A stretch of DNA of 64,000 nt from Fusobacterium mortiferum (GCF_016900045.1 NZ_JACSNP010000006.1:62001-126000); one strand, 5' to 3'. Positions 43,813-53,177 are shown, counted from the stretch's first letter. A program made the numbers and translations. The notes: generated from the sequence alone by a model not told the origin.

Positions 43813-43865
43813 TATAGTAAAATAATTGTAAATGTTTTTTTATAGTTCGAAATATATAAAAAAAC
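43813..43865 (+). promoter_or_regulatory. leader element B, upstream of the mannitol region
   Basis: Second copy of the element at 41062. The inverted repeat is perfect here: arms 43834-43844 and 43855-43865 (11 bp) around GTTCGAAATA. TAAAAT at 43818-43823 is a possible -10, and TTGATT at 43794-43799 a -35 with 18-bp spacing. Confidence 0.65.
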
Positions 43866-43894
43866 AAACTTAAAAAATGTTGTGGTGAGTATAA

Positions 43895-45544
43895 GTGAAT
43901 TTAAAAATATATAAATTAACAAATTTTTTCCAAAATATTATAGTAAAAAATATGTTTTTTTTCATATCTTTGGGAATATTTAAAATTTTAAGTTTAAAAT
44001 GGAATATATGTTCAGATATAATAGATATTTTAATGAAGTATATTATACCAGTTGCGATAGCTTACACAACGGGGAACATAATTGAAAAAAAATATGGAGC
44101 AATAGCTTCTGTGTTAGCAACAACAATATTTTTAGTACAAAATGATTCGAGTGATATTTTAACAATAATTTTTCTTTCAAGTATTTCTAGTGGAATTATA
44201 AAAAGTATGAAGAAAAAAATTTTTTTAAAATATTTTTCGGAATTTGAAATGATAATATTTAATATATTTCTTCCTTTAGTAATAGTTTTAAGTAGTTTTA
44301 TATTAGGTGATATCTATAGAATTTTTAATATATATCTTCAGATATTTTTTAAAACTCTTTTAAAATTTAGTGAAAAAATCGTATTTATTTTTTTTATAAC
44401 TCCAATAATAGAAATATCAAAAGTATTTTTTTTGAATAATTTAGTTAATCATGGTTTTTTATTTTTTTTAGGATATGAAGAATTAATAATTAAAGGGAAA
44501 TCAATATTTTTTTTATTAGAAACAAATCCGGGTCCAGGGTTAGGAGTTTTATTAGCATACTTTATTACAAAAAAAGAAAGAAAGGGGATTTTAAGTAGTA
44601 TAGTTTTAGAATTTATAGGTGGTATTCATGAATTTTATTTTCCGTATGTATTAAAAAATATCAAGTTACTTATTCCTTTAATAATTAGTGCACTTATAAG
44701 TAATTTAATTTTTTATTTCTTTGATGTAGCTTTATATACTCTACCATCACCAGGAAGTTTTTTAGTTATTTTACTTTTTGCTAAGTCAAAAATTTCAATT
44801 TTAATACTAGGAATTTTACTGTCTACCTTTATATCGTTTATTATCTCACTTTATATTTTAAAAGATGAATTTCAAGAGGAAGAAAAAATAAATTTAAATA
44901 AAACAATTTGGAATAGAGAAGTAAAGAAAATAGGAGTTATATGCACAGGTGGTATGGGAACAAGTGTGATAGGTAAAAATTATTTACTACTAGAGATAAA
45001 AAAGCAAGATTTAAAAATAGAGGTTGAAAATTATAATTTATTAGATTTGGATAATAATGTAGATATTATACTAACACATAAAAATTTAGAAAAAAAAGTA
45101 CGGGAATTATATCCAGAAAAAAAAGTTGTTATAGTTGAAAATTATCTAGATAAAAATTTTTATAAATCTATTTTGGAGGACTATGTAAGGTATTATAAGG
45201 ATTATTCTATGGAAAATAAGAAGATTCAAGTGGAATTGAATCAAAAAAGATTAAATATATCAGATGAGGAGCTGGAGAAATTCTTTATATTACGAAAAAG
45301 AATAGGAGTAATAGAGAATGAAAGTGAAGAAAATAAAATAACAATAAAACATTATCCTTATGGTGTAAAACATAAAGGAGAAGAGGTTGTAGTTTTGGTA
45401 ATATTGTCCCTTATAAAAGAAAAAAGAGATAAAATAAAAGAGATTTTAACAAATTTAGAAGAAAGAGTTATAGAAGATATAGAGTTGAGTGATACAGAAG
45501 AGGAGATTATTCAACTATTTAAATTAGAAAGTTTGGAGGATTAA
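43895..45544 (+). CDS. degenerate mannitol-type PTS permease paralogue, putative sensor
   Basis: A 549-residue membrane protein clearly homologous to the MtlA encoded 4 kb downstream, but decayed. The EIIC part keeps NHGFLFFLGYEEL, ETNPGPGLGVLLAY (211-217 core) and GGIHEFYFPYV (242-246 core). The N-terminal PNIGAFIAWG motif of MtlA is lost. The EIIB part keeps a Cys (350) in VICTGGMGTS. The C-terminal part resembles the end of EIIA but lacks the segment with the phospho-His (IPHG). It cannot complete the usual phosphotransfer alone. It is first in an operon with mtlR, three bases before it, which suggests a regulatory or sensing role. GTG start with GGTGAG upstream. Confidence 0.75.
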   Translation: MNLKIYKLTNFFQNIIVKNMFFFISLGIFKILSLKWNICSDIIDILMKYIIPVAIAYTTGNIIEKKYGAIASVLATTIFLVQNDSSDILTIIFLSSISSGIIKSMKKKIFLKYFSEFEMIIFNIFLPLVIVLSSFILGDIYRIFNIYLQIFFKTLLKFSEKIVFIFFITPIIEISKVFFLNNLVNHGFLFFLGYEELIIKGKSIFFLLETNPGPGLGVLLAYFITKKERKGILSSIVLEFIGGIHEFYFPYVLKNIKLLIPLIISALISNLIFYFFDVALYTLPSPGSFLVILLFAKSKISILILGILLSTFISFIISLYILKDEFQEEEKINLNKTIWNREVKKIGVICTGGMGTSVIGKNYLLLEIKKQDLKIEVENYNLLDLDNNVDIILTHKNLEKKVRELYPEKKVVIVENYLDKNFYKSILEDYVRYYKDYSMENKKIQVELNQKRLNISDEELEKFFILRKRIGVIENESEENKITIKHYPYGVKHKGEEVVVLVILSLIKEKRDKIKEILTNLEERVIEDIELSDTEEEIIQLFKLESLED

Positions 45545-45546
45545 AA

Positions 45547-47646
45547 GTGTTAAATAAAAGATGTATAGAAATTATAGAGTATCTTAGAATGAACGATTAT
45601 TCTTTTCTTTTAAAGGAGTTAGCCGAAAAGTTTGGTGTAAGTGAAAGAAGTATTAGATATGATATAGAAAATATAAATTACTATTTGAACAAATTTAATT
45701 TAAAAGAGATAGAAAAATCGTCTAAAGGGTTATACTCTCTAAAAGAAGAAGATAAAAAAATAAAAGAGCTATTAGAAAGTATGTCACAAAGATTTTATGT
45801 ATTTACTGGAGAAGAGAGAAGGGAGTATGTAGAGGAGAAATTTTTATTTTTTAAAGAGAATAGATTGATAGATTTTGTTGAAACATTAGATGTTAGTTTA
45901 AGTACAGTAAAGATTGATTTGAGAGAGGTTAAGATATTTTTTATAGAAAATGGATTAAACTTAAATTTTTATTCAAAACAGGGAATTAGATTGGAAGGTA
46001 ACGAGGAAAAATTAAGAATGTTGCAATTAAAATTTCTAAATAAATATTTAGAGATAAATAGTGAGGATATTTTAGTTGCTAAAAAACAAGATTCAAAAAA
46101 TTATCTTAATAATATTATTTTCTCTGATTTAAAAGATATTTATCAAGATATCAATTTAAAAAATATATATAGATTTGTTAAAAGAGTTGAAAAAAAATTA
46201 AATACAATAATATCAGATGAAGCTTTTATAATTTTGAGACTTTATTTAATGATTATGTTAAATAGAATAACTCAAGGAGAAAAGCTATCTCCAAGAGAGA
46301 TGAATAAAAAGTTCCTTATGAATACTAAAGAGTTTGAGATAATAAGTAAGGAGTTAGAGTTTTTAGAAGAGATACTTGAATTAAAAATAGAAGAAAATGA
46401 GATTTTATTATTAACAGAGTTATTTTTAGGAGCTCACTCTTATAATTTTAATTCATCTTTTTTTGAGAATTGGATAGAATTAGAGATTTTAGTAAATAAA
46501 TTGATAAAAGAGATAAGTGAAGTAATAAATATAAATTTAACACAGGATAAAGCTTTAATAGATGGACTTTTAAATCATTTAAAACCAGCTTATTATAGAA
46601 TTAGAAATAATATAAGTTTTGAGAATAAAGTTTACAAAGAGATTGAAGATTTATATGGAGAGTTATATCAGAAGGTAGAGAAAGTAAGTAGAAAGTATTT
46701 AGAAAAATATATAAATAAGGAAATTCCAGAAGAGGAGATTGCTTATTTAACTATTCATTTTAAAACAGCTATTGATAGAAAAGTAAACTCTCAAAGAAAA
46801 ACTAAAAATATAATTATTGTCTGTGGATTAGGTTATGGAAGTTCAAAATTATTGGCACAAAAATTATTAGAGAAATATGATGTAAATATTATAGATACTC
46901 TACCATATCATAAATTTTTGGAAATAGAATATTATGAAGATGTTGATTTTATAATAACCACATTGGAGATAGAGGAAAAGTTAGAATATAGTTTTCCTAT
47001 AATAAAGGTACATCCAATTTTAACAAAAGAGGACAAAATGTTGTTAGAAAGATATGGATTAAGTGAAAATCAAAGAAAGATATCATTAAATCAATTGCTA
47101 AATATAATAAGAGAAGAAACTGATATCTTTAATGAGAAAGAGTTGGTAAAAAAATTAAAGAATATTTTAAAATATAAATATATAGATGACTTAGAAAAAG
47201 ATAAAATTTATAATTTATCTGAATTATTGCCTCTAGATAATATAAAAAAGGTAGATAAAGTTAAGGATTGGAGAGAGGCAATAAGAATTTCTGGTTCATC
47301 ATTAAAAAATGCTGGTTTTATAAAGGAAGAGTATATAGAAGAGATGATAAAAAATGTAGAGCAAAATGGTAGCTATATGGTAGTAAATGATATAGTAGCT
47401 CTTCCACATGCAAGAACAGAAAATTTAGTAAATAAAACTGGAATGAGTTTATTAGTGATAAAAAATAAAGTTATTTTTCCGGATAATAAAAAAGTGAAGT
47501 TAGTATTAAGTTTTTCGAGCTTTGATCAGAAAGAACATATAGATGCATTAACTAAATTTGTAACTTTACTTGAAAATAAAGAGTTTATAAGAAATGTAGA
47601 AAAGTTAGATGAGATTAAAATAAAAGAGATAATAGATAAATATTAA
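45547..47646 (+). CDS. mtlR: mannitol operon activator MtlR (BglG-type with PTS domains)
   Basis: A 699-residue transcriptional regulator controlled by PTS phosphorylation. Order: DeoR-like helix-turn-helix (LAEKFGVSERSIRYDI, 25-40), a second HTH near 112-128 (VETLDVSLSTVKIDLREV), two PRD domains with candidate His at about 344 and 404, an EIIB-like domain with Cys426 (IIIVCGLGYGSSK), and an EIIA-like domain with His621 (IVALPHARTEN). This is the MtlR architecture of Firmicutes and relatives. It uses GTG at 45547, with GGAGG upstream. It most likely activates mtlA and mtlD, whose promoter lies 170 bp downstream of its end. Confidence 0.9.
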   Translation: MLNKRCIEIIEYLRMNDYSFLLKELAEKFGVSERSIRYDIENINYYLNKFNLKEIEKSSKGLYSLKEEDKKIKELLESMSQRFYVFTGEERREYVEEKFLFFKENRLIDFVETLDVSLSTVKIDLREVKIFFIENGLNLNFYSKQGIRLEGNEEKLRMLQLKFLNKYLEINSEDILVAKKQDSKNYLNNIIFSDLKDIYQDINLKNIYRFVKRVEKKLNTIISDEAFIILRLYLMIMLNRITQGEKLSPREMNKKFLMNTKEFEIISKELEFLEEILELKIEENEILLLTELFLGAHSYNFNSSFFENWIELEILVNKLIKEISEVININLTQDKALIDGLLNHLKPAYYRIRNNISFENKVYKEIEDLYGELYQKVEKVSRKYLEKYINKEIPEEEIAYLTIHFKTAIDRKVNSQRKTKNIIIVCGLGYGSSKLLAQKLLEKYDVNIIDTLPYHKFLEIEYYEDVDFIITTLEIEEKLEYSFPIIKVHPILTKEDKMLLERYGLSENQRKISLNQLLNIIREETDIFNEKELVKKLKNILKYKYIDDLEKDKIYNLSELLPLDNIKKVDKVKDWREAIRISGSSLKNAGFIKEEYIEEMIKNVEQNGSYMVVNDIVALPHARTENLVNKTGMSLLVIKNKVIFPDNKKVKLVLSFSSFDQKEHIDALTKFVTLLENKEFIRNVEKLDEIKIKEIIDKY

Positions 47647-47653
47647 GAAAAAA

Positions 47654-47691
47654 AGAGGACTGTTGATAAATTGTAACAGTCTTTTTTTTTC
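47654..47691 (+). terminator. terminator after mtlR
   Basis: GACTGTT at 47658-47664 pairs with AACAGTC at 47675-47681, followed by ten Ts. Confidence 0.85.
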
Positions 47692-47765
47692 AAAAAAATT
47701 AGAAAAAAAATATTTCTTAACTTTTTGAAAAACCAATCATCACTTTTTATTGAAATGTTTGATAT

Positions 47766-47794
47766 TTGAATTATATGTTTTGAAAATATATAAT
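47766..47794 (+). promoter_or_regulatory. promoter of mtlAD
   Basis: TTGAAT at 47766-47771, 17-bp spacer, TATAAT at 47789-47794. The 70 bp of AT-rich sequence upstream to the terminator would hold the MtlR-binding site, but no repeat could be fixed there. Confidence 0.7.
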
Positions 47795-47823
47795 AAACAT
47801 ATAAAAAGTATGGAGGTTTGAAA

Positions 47824-49686
47824 ATGGATAATAAAAAAGATTTAAAAATTATCGTTCAAAGTTTTGGTAGATTTTTAAGTGGAATGGTAATGCCAAATAT
47901 AGGTGCTTTTATTGCATGGGGAATAGCAACGGCATTATTTATACCAACAGGATGGATACCTAATGAAAAATTAGGAGAACTAATATCTCCAATGTTGACA
48001 TATCTTTTACCACTATTAATAGGATACAGTGGTGGAAAATTAGTAGCAGGAGAACGTGGTGGAGTAATAGGAGCCATTACAACAGCAGGGGTTATTGTAG
48101 GGACAACAATTCCAATGTTTATAGGGGCTATGATAGCTGGACCATTTGGAGGATATGTAATAAAGAAGTTTGATAAGTTAATAAGTGGAAGAGTAAAATC
48201 AGGATTTGAGATGTTAGTTAATAACTTCTCTATAGGGATAATTGGAATAATATTAGCAATTTTCTTTTTTAAAGCAGTTGGACCACTTGTTGAGATAGCA
48301 AATACAGTTTTAGGAAATGGAGTTAATAAGTTAGTAAGTTTAGGATTATTACCTTTAACATCTATTTTAGTAGAGCCAGCAAAAATTTTATTTTTAAATA
48401 ATGCAATAAATCATGGAGTTTTTTCTCCATTAGGAATACAACAAGTTTCAGAGACAGGAAAATCTTTATTCTTTTTAATTGAAGCAAATCCAGGACCAGG
48501 ATTGGGAATATTACTAGCATATATGTTCTTTGGTAAGGGGTCATCTAAGGAATCAGCTTCAGGAGCAGCCATAATTCATTTCTTTGGTGGAATACATGAG
48601 ATTTACTTCCCATATATTTTAATGAAACCTTTATTAATAGTAGCTGTTATTTTAGGAGGAATGTCAGGAGTTCTCGTTAATGTTCTTTTAAATTCAGGAT
48701 TAATAGCTCCACCATCACCAGGAAGTATTTTTGCAATAATGGCTTTAGCACCAAAAGGTGGATTATTAAAAGTTTTAGCAAGCATATTAGTAGCTACAGT
48801 TGTAACATTTATAGTAGCTTCGATCATTATAAAAAGTTCTAAAGATGATTTAGATTTAGAGGAAGCAAAGCAAAAAGTACAAGGAATGAAAAAGCCACAA
48901 TCTTTAAACCATGACTTAGGAAATCAAAAAATATCTACAATAGTTGTTGCTTGTGATGCTGGAATGGGATCAAGTGCTATGGGAGCTAGTGTACTAAGAA
49001 AAAAAGTAAAAGAAGCAAACTTAGATATAGAAGTAACAAATCGTTCAATATCAAACTTAACTGAAGATATAGATATTGTTATAACTCATAAAGATTTGAC
49101 ACCAAGAGCTAAAAAGATGGTTTCAAGACCAATTCATCTATCATTAAATAACTTTATGGATTCAGCTTTCTATGATAGCTTAGTAAATACATTAAAATCA
49201 AACGGTAATAAAGATAAAAAAGAAACGACAGAAAAAGTAGGAGAGGAGAAGAAAAATAAAGGTTTTGTACTAGATAAGAGTGCAATAATTTTAAACAAAA
49301 AGTCAGTAACTAAAGAGGAAGCTTTAAAAGAAGTTGGAGATTATATGAGTAAGTTAGGTTATGTAGGACCAAACTATAAAAACTATATCTTAGAAAGAGA
49401 GAAGGAATCAACTACCTATATAGGAAACTATGTAGCTATTCCTCATGGAACAGTAGAAGGAAAAAAAGAGATTTTAAATACAGGAATAGTAATTTTTCAA
49501 TATCCAAATGGAATTGATTTTGGAAATGGAAATATAGCTTATTTCTTAATCGGAATTGCAGCTAAAAATAATGAGCATATAGAGATTGTATCAAATATTT
49601 CAGATGTAATAGAGGAAGAAGAAGAAGTATTAAAACTAAAAGATGAACAAAATCTTGAAAAATTATATGAAATTTTTTCTTTTTAA
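47824..49686 (+). CDS. mtlA: mannitol-specific PTS transporter EIICBA
   Basis: Takes up mannitol and releases mannitol-1-phosphate inside. The 620-residue protein has the EIIC membrane domain (MVMPNIGAFIAWGIATALF; NPGPGLGILLAY; GGIHEIYFPY), the EIIB domain with phospho-Cys377 in VACDAGMGSSAMG, a charged linker near 460-480, and the EIIA domain with phospho-His541 in YVAIPHGTVEGK. All three domains are in one chain as in E. coli MtlA. ATG at 47824 has TGGAGG at 47811-47816; the TTG at 47818 lies too close. mtlD follows after 13 bases. Confidence 0.95.
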   Translation: MDNKKDLKIIVQSFGRFLSGMVMPNIGAFIAWGIATALFIPTGWIPNEKLGELISPMLTYLLPLLIGYSGGKLVAGERGGVIGAITTAGVIVGTTIPMFIGAMIAGPFGGYVIKKFDKLISGRVKSGFEMLVNNFSIGIIGIILAIFFFKAVGPLVEIANTVLGNGVNKLVSLGLLPLTSILVEPAKILFLNNAINHGVFSPLGIQQVSETGKSLFFLIEANPGPGLGILLAYMFFGKGSSKESASGAAIIHFFGGIHEIYFPYILMKPLLIVAVILGGMSGVLVNVLLNSGLIAPPSPGSIFAIMALAPKGGLLKVLASILVATVVTFIVASIIIKSSKDDLDLEEAKQKVQGMKKPQSLNHDLGNQKISTIVVACDAGMGSSAMGASVLRKKVKEANLDIEVTNRSISNLTEDIDIVITHKDLTPRAKKMVSRPIHLSLNNFMDSAFYDSLVNTLKSNGNKDKKETTEKVGEEKKNKGFVLDKSAIILNKKSVTKEEALKEVGDYMSKLGYVGPNYKNYILEREKESTTYIGNYVAIPHGTVEGKKEILNTGIVIFQYPNGIDFGNGNIAYFLIGIAAKNNEHIEIVSNISDVIEEEEEVLKLKDEQNLEKLYEIFSF

Positions 49687-49699
49687 GGAGGAGTAGAGA

Positions 49700-50857
49700 A
49701 TGAAAAAAGCTATACAATTTGGAGCAGGTAATATAGGGAGAGGATTTATTGGAGCAATTTTATCAGAGAATGGATATGAGGTTTGTTTTGCTGATATTAA
49801 TGAGATAATGATATCCGAGTTAAATAACAAGCAAGAGTATGTAGTAGAAGTTGTAGGTCAAAATTGTAATGAGATTACTATAAAAAATGTTTGTGGTGTT
49901 CTATCTAACAAAGATGAGATACTTGAAAAAATAAAAGAAGCTGAAATAGTAACAACAGCCGTAGGACCTGGAGTTCTAAAAATAATAGCTAAATCTTTAG
50001 CTCAAGGAATTGAGAAAAGAATGAATGAAGGAATAAAAGAATATTTAAATATCATAGCTTGTGAGAATATGATAAAAGGATCAACTGTATTAAAAGAAGA
50101 GGTTATGAAATATTTGTCAGAAGATGGTAAAAAATATATAGATTTATATGTAGGATTTCCAGATTCTGCAGTAGATAGAATAGTTCCTCCAGTAGAGAAA
50201 TGTAAAGATATTTTAAAAGTTAGAGTTGAAGAGTTTAATGAATGGATTGTTGATAAAACTCAATTTAAAGGAGAAGTTCCAGTAATAAATGGAATGATTC
50301 TAACAGATAATTTAATGGCTTTTGTTGAAAGAAAATTATTTACTTTAAATACAGGCCATGCAATTACAGCTTATTTAGGAGTATTAAAAGGATATAAAAC
50401 TATAAAGGAAAGTATTGAAGATATAGAAATAAGAAAAATTGTACTAGAAGCTATGCAAGAGAGTGGAGAAGTTTTAATTAATAGATATAGCTTTGATAGA
50501 AAAAAACATGAAAAATATATTCAAAAAATATTATCAAGATTTGAAAATCCATATTTAATTGATGAAGTTGTAAGAGTAGGAAGAGAGCCATTAAGAAAAT
50601 TAAGTTATAATGACAGATTAATAAAGCCATTAAGGGGAACTTTAGAATATAATACAAAAAATGAAAATTTATTATTAGGTATAGCGGCCGCATTGAGTTA
50701 TAGAAATAGTGAAGATATACAAGCTGTAGAATTAGAAAAAAGATTACAAAGTGAAGATATAAAAAGTGTTTTTGAAGATATAACAGGATTAAATAACAAT
50801 GAAATAGAAGAAAAAGTTATTAAAAATTATTTGGAAATAAGAGAGCTGATTAAGTAA
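49700..50857 (+). CDS. mtlD: mannitol-1-phosphate 5-dehydrogenase
   Basis: Oxidises mannitol-1-phosphate to fructose-6-phosphate with NAD. The 385-residue protein has AIQFGAGNIGRGFIG at the N-terminus, the TAVGPGVLKIIAKSLA region, CENMIKGSTVLKEEV, FPDSAVDRIVPP, and the catalytic Lys/Asn/His region around LNTGHAITAYLGVLKGYKT. Length and motifs match MtlD. AAGGAGGAG precedes the ATG. It closes the mannitol operon. Confidence 0.96.
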   Translation: MKKAIQFGAGNIGRGFIGAILSENGYEVCFADINEIMISELNNKQEYVVEVVGQNCNEITIKNVCGVLSNKDEILEKIKEAEIVTTAVGPGVLKIIAKSLAQGIEKRMNEGIKEYLNIIACENMIKGSTVLKEEVMKYLSEDGKKYIDLYVGFPDSAVDRIVPPVEKCKDILKVRVEEFNEWIVDKTQFKGEVPVINGMILTDNLMAFVERKLFTLNTGHAITAYLGVLKGYKTIKESIEDIEIRKIVLEAMQESGEVLINRYSFDRKKHEKYIQKILSRFENPYLIDEVVRVGREPLRKLSYNDRLIKPLRGTLEYNTKNENLLLGIAAALSYRNSEDIQAVELEKRLQSEDIKSVFEDITGLNNNEIEEKVIKNYLEIRELIK

Positions 50858-50888
50858 ATTAATTAGATAGAAGGGTATTAGAACAAAT

Positions 50889-50926
50889 TAAAAAGGACCG
50901 AAACTCACCTCGGTTCTTTTTAATTT
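50889..50926 (+). terminator. terminator after mtlAD
   Basis: AAAGGACCGA at 50892-50901 pairs with TCGGTTCTTT at 50910-50919 (one wobble), followed by TTTTAATTTT. Confidence 0.85.
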
Positions 50927-51185
50927 TAGAAATAAGTGATGGAAATATGAAATAAAAAAGTTATAAACATAAAAAAACTACAACTAAATAACATAAAAAT
51001 AACAATACTTAAGTATATACTTAAATCATAAGTAATTAATAAGAGTGCTAATCCTTATAATTATCTTAGCCAAAATTTAAAAGATGATAACATAGGTATT
51101 CTCCCAAAACACACACTATTTTATCATCTTTGAATGTAAATAACTGGGAACAGTTTATTATAAAAGGATACTAGGGGGTATTTTT
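50927..51185 (+). promoter_or_regulatory. porin leader region with palindrome and hairpin
   Basis: The gap before the porin is 328 bases including the mtl terminator and holds no gene. TTAAGTATATACTTAA at 51009-51024 is a perfect 16-bp palindrome. AAAGATGATA (51080-51089) pairs with TATCATCTTT (51122-51131) around a 32-base loop and is not followed by a T tract. Possible -10 boxes are TATAAT at 51056-51061 or TATTAT at 51156-51161, but no -35 is convincing. GGGGG precedes the start codon. A long, structured 5' leader seems likely. Confidence 0.5.
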
Positions 51186-52295
51186 ATGAAAAAATCAATG
51201 TTATTAGTAGGTGCATTTTTAGCAGTTGCTGCTATGGCACAAGCAAAAGAAGTTGTACCAGCTCCAGTTGTAGTTGAGGAAGCTCCAGTACAAATCGTAG
51301 AAAAGGAAGTTATTGTCTACAGAGACAAAGAAGAAGGATTTAGACCAAATGGTTACGTAGATCTACAATACAGATACTATGGAGATACAGAAGGAAATGG
51401 AACTAACTACTCTTCTACAAATAAAGATGGATGGAATACAAATAATAACTATTCAAGAATTCAATTATTAGGAAATATTAATATGACTGAAAACCAATCT
51501 TTAGAATACAGAGTAAGAGCTTATAATTCTTTAGATGAACATGGAGATCAAGGAGATAGTACATATAAAAATAGAACAGAAACAAGATTAAGATATTTCT
51601 ATGATCATGGAGTATTAGGAGACTCTAAAGTAGATTTAACTTCAAGAATTAACTATAAAAATTATGCAGATTCAGATAATCAAAACGTGGAGTATCAAGC
51701 AAGATTTGATTTTGCTGACTATATGTTTAATAACGATGTTGTAAAAACTGATTACTTTATTGTAGCTCCAAAAGTAGGGTATACATGGGCAGATGATAAT
51801 AGTTCAGATTACTCAAATCAAGTAGGAATGGACTTATATACATATCATACATTACCATGGGGATTCTCAACAGAATTTAACTTATACTTTACAGAAAATT
51901 TCTATGGACAAGATCAAGCATTTAATAATGGACAAGATATGAAGGATAAAAACTTCACAGTTGATATGGAATTCTATATCTACAATACAACTAACCTTTA
52001 TACAAATGGAAACTTCTCATTAGATCTTGGATTTGAAGGAGGATATGATCCATATACATGGTCTCAAGAGAAGAAATTTGGAACTGCTGATGAAGGAAAA
52101 TTAGGGACAGATGATGCAAGATATTCATTATATGCTTTACCATATTTACAAGCTAACTACGCTGTAACTGAGAATATGACTGTATATGCAGCAGCTGGAG
52201 CAGAGTATAGAGATTGGGCTGTAGAAAATGAGCATTCAGCAAAAGATTGGAGATGGCAACCAACAGTTTGGGCTGGATTTGTAACAACTTTCTAA
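51186..52295 (+). CDS. FomA-type major outer-membrane porin
   Basis: A 369-residue beta-barrel porin. A signal peptide (KKSMLLVGAFLAVAAMAQA) is followed by a Pro/Val/Glu-rich linker ending VIVYRDKEE, then GFRPNGYVDLQYRYYG and repeated amphipathic strands rich in Tyr and Asp, closing with VWAGFVTTF, whose C-terminal Phe is the outer-membrane assembly signal. The KEV.PAP..VV..E and RPNG.VD.QYR patterns are those of fusobacterial FomA. It forms a non-specific diffusion pore in characterised homologues. Codon use favours strong expression. Single gene, with a terminator behind it. Confidence 0.88.
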   Translation: MKKSMLLVGAFLAVAAMAQAKEVVPAPVVVEEAPVQIVEKEVIVYRDKEEGFRPNGYVDLQYRYYGDTEGNGTNYSSTNKDGWNTNNNYSRIQLLGNINMTENQSLEYRVRAYNSLDEHGDQGDSTYKNRTETRLRYFYDHGVLGDSKVDLTSRINYKNYADSDNQNVEYQARFDFADYMFNNDVVKTDYFIVAPKVGYTWADDNSSDYSNQVGMDLYTYHTLPWGFSTEFNLYFTENFYGQDQAFNNGQDMKDKNFTVDMEFYIYNTTNLYTNGNFSLDLGFEGGYDPYTWSQEKKFGTADEGKLGTDDARYSLYALPYLQANYAVTENMTVYAAAGAEYRDWAVENEHSAKDWRWQPTVWAGFVTTF

Positions 52296-52323
52296 TCTAG
52301 AATATTATAAAAAATATAGATTT

Positions 52324-52362
52324 TTAGGAACCTCAATAGATTTTGTTGGGGTTCTTTTTTTA
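52324..52362 (+). terminator. terminator after the porin gene
   Basis: AGGAACCTCAA at 52326-52336 pairs with TTGGGGTTCT at 52346-52355 (one wobble), followed by TTTTTTTA. Confidence 0.85.
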
Positions 52363-52408
52363 TTACTATAAAAAAAGAAATATTTATTTATAAAATATTA
52401 AGAAATAC

Positions 52409-52437
52409 TAGACAACGTAGTTGGAATAAAATATAAT
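52409..52437 (+). promoter_or_regulatory. promoter of the second two-component system
   Basis: TAGACA at 52409-52414, 17-bp spacer, TATAAT at 52432-52437, 84 bp before the response-regulator start. Confidence 0.65.
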
Positions 52438-52520
52438 AAAGGTATCAATAAAGATTCATAATTTATTCACATTCATCATATATACTTACTCAGTAAATGG
52501 ATGAATGGGGGGAGGCTAAA

Positions 52521-53177
52521 ATGAAAAAAATATTAATTGTTGATGATGAAGAGCAGATAAGAAATATATTGAGAATGTATTTAGTAAGAGAAGGTTATGA
52601 AATAAGTGAAGCAGAGGATGGAGAGAAGGGATTAAAGCTTTTTTATGAAAAACCTTTTGATTTAGTCATATTAGATGTAATGTTACCTAAAAAAGATGGT
52701 TGGAGTATCTTAAGAGAGATAAAAAAATATACAGAAACTCCAGTGATAATGTTAACAGCTAGAGATGATAGTGAAGATGAAGTATTTGGTTTTGAAATGG
52801 GAGCAGATGATTATATTACTAAACCATTTAATAACAAAGTTTTGCTGGCAAGAGTTAAGTCACTTTTGAGAAAAAGTAACAATAGTGTAGAATCTATAAT
52901 AGAGATAGGAGATTTAGTAATAAATGATACCTCTCATAGTGTAATTGATTCAAAAGGAGAGATAGAGTTAGCTCCTAAAGAGTATGATTTATTAGTATAT
53001 CTTGTAAAAAATAATAAAATAGCTTTAAGTAGAGAAAAGCTTTTGAATGAGGTATGGGGCTATGATTTTTTAGGAGATGATAGAACTATAGATACTCATA
53101 TAAAAAACCTTAGAAAGAAAATAGGAAAAGGAGCTATAAAAACAATAAGGGGAATAGGGTATAAATTAGATTTATAG
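52521..53177 (+). CDS. OmpR-family response regulator
   Basis: A 218-residue regulator: receiver domain with ILIVDDEEQ, phospho-acceptor Asp52 in LDVMLPKKDG, TARDDSEDE and ITKPFN, then a winged helix (ELAPKEYDLLVYLV; DDRTIDTHIKNLRKKIG). ATG at 52521 is chosen, since GGGGGGAGG lies just upstream and the earlier in-frame ATG at 52497 would contain it. The kinase gene follows 12 bases later. It is located between the porin and an efflux operon, either of which may be a target. Confidence 0.93.
   Translation: MKKILIVDDEEQIRNILRMYLVREGYEISEAEDGEKGLKLFYEKPFDLVILDVMLPKKDGWSILREIKKYTETPVIMLTARDDSEDEVFGFEMGADDYITKPFNNKVLLARVKSLLRKSNNSVESIIEIGDLVINDTSHSVIDSKGEIELAPKEYDLLVYLVKNNKIALSREKLLNEVWGYDFLGDDRTIDTHIKNLRKKIGKGAIKTIRGIGYKLDL

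Noticed and set aside
43840-43856. GTTCGAA within leader element B, resembling a tRNA T-loop
   Set aside because: No acceptor stem, anticodon arm or D-arm could be drawn around it, and the flanks are simple A and T runs.
49200-49260. Possible domain break or frameshift between EIIB and EIIA of MtlA
   Set aside because: The charged Lys/Glu stretch is a normal flexible linker and the frame is continuous to the EIIA active site.
50995-51030. Tandem TACTTAA repeats as a possible CRISPR or iteron array
   Set aside because: They are just the two halves of one 16-bp palindrome; no further units with regular spacing follow.
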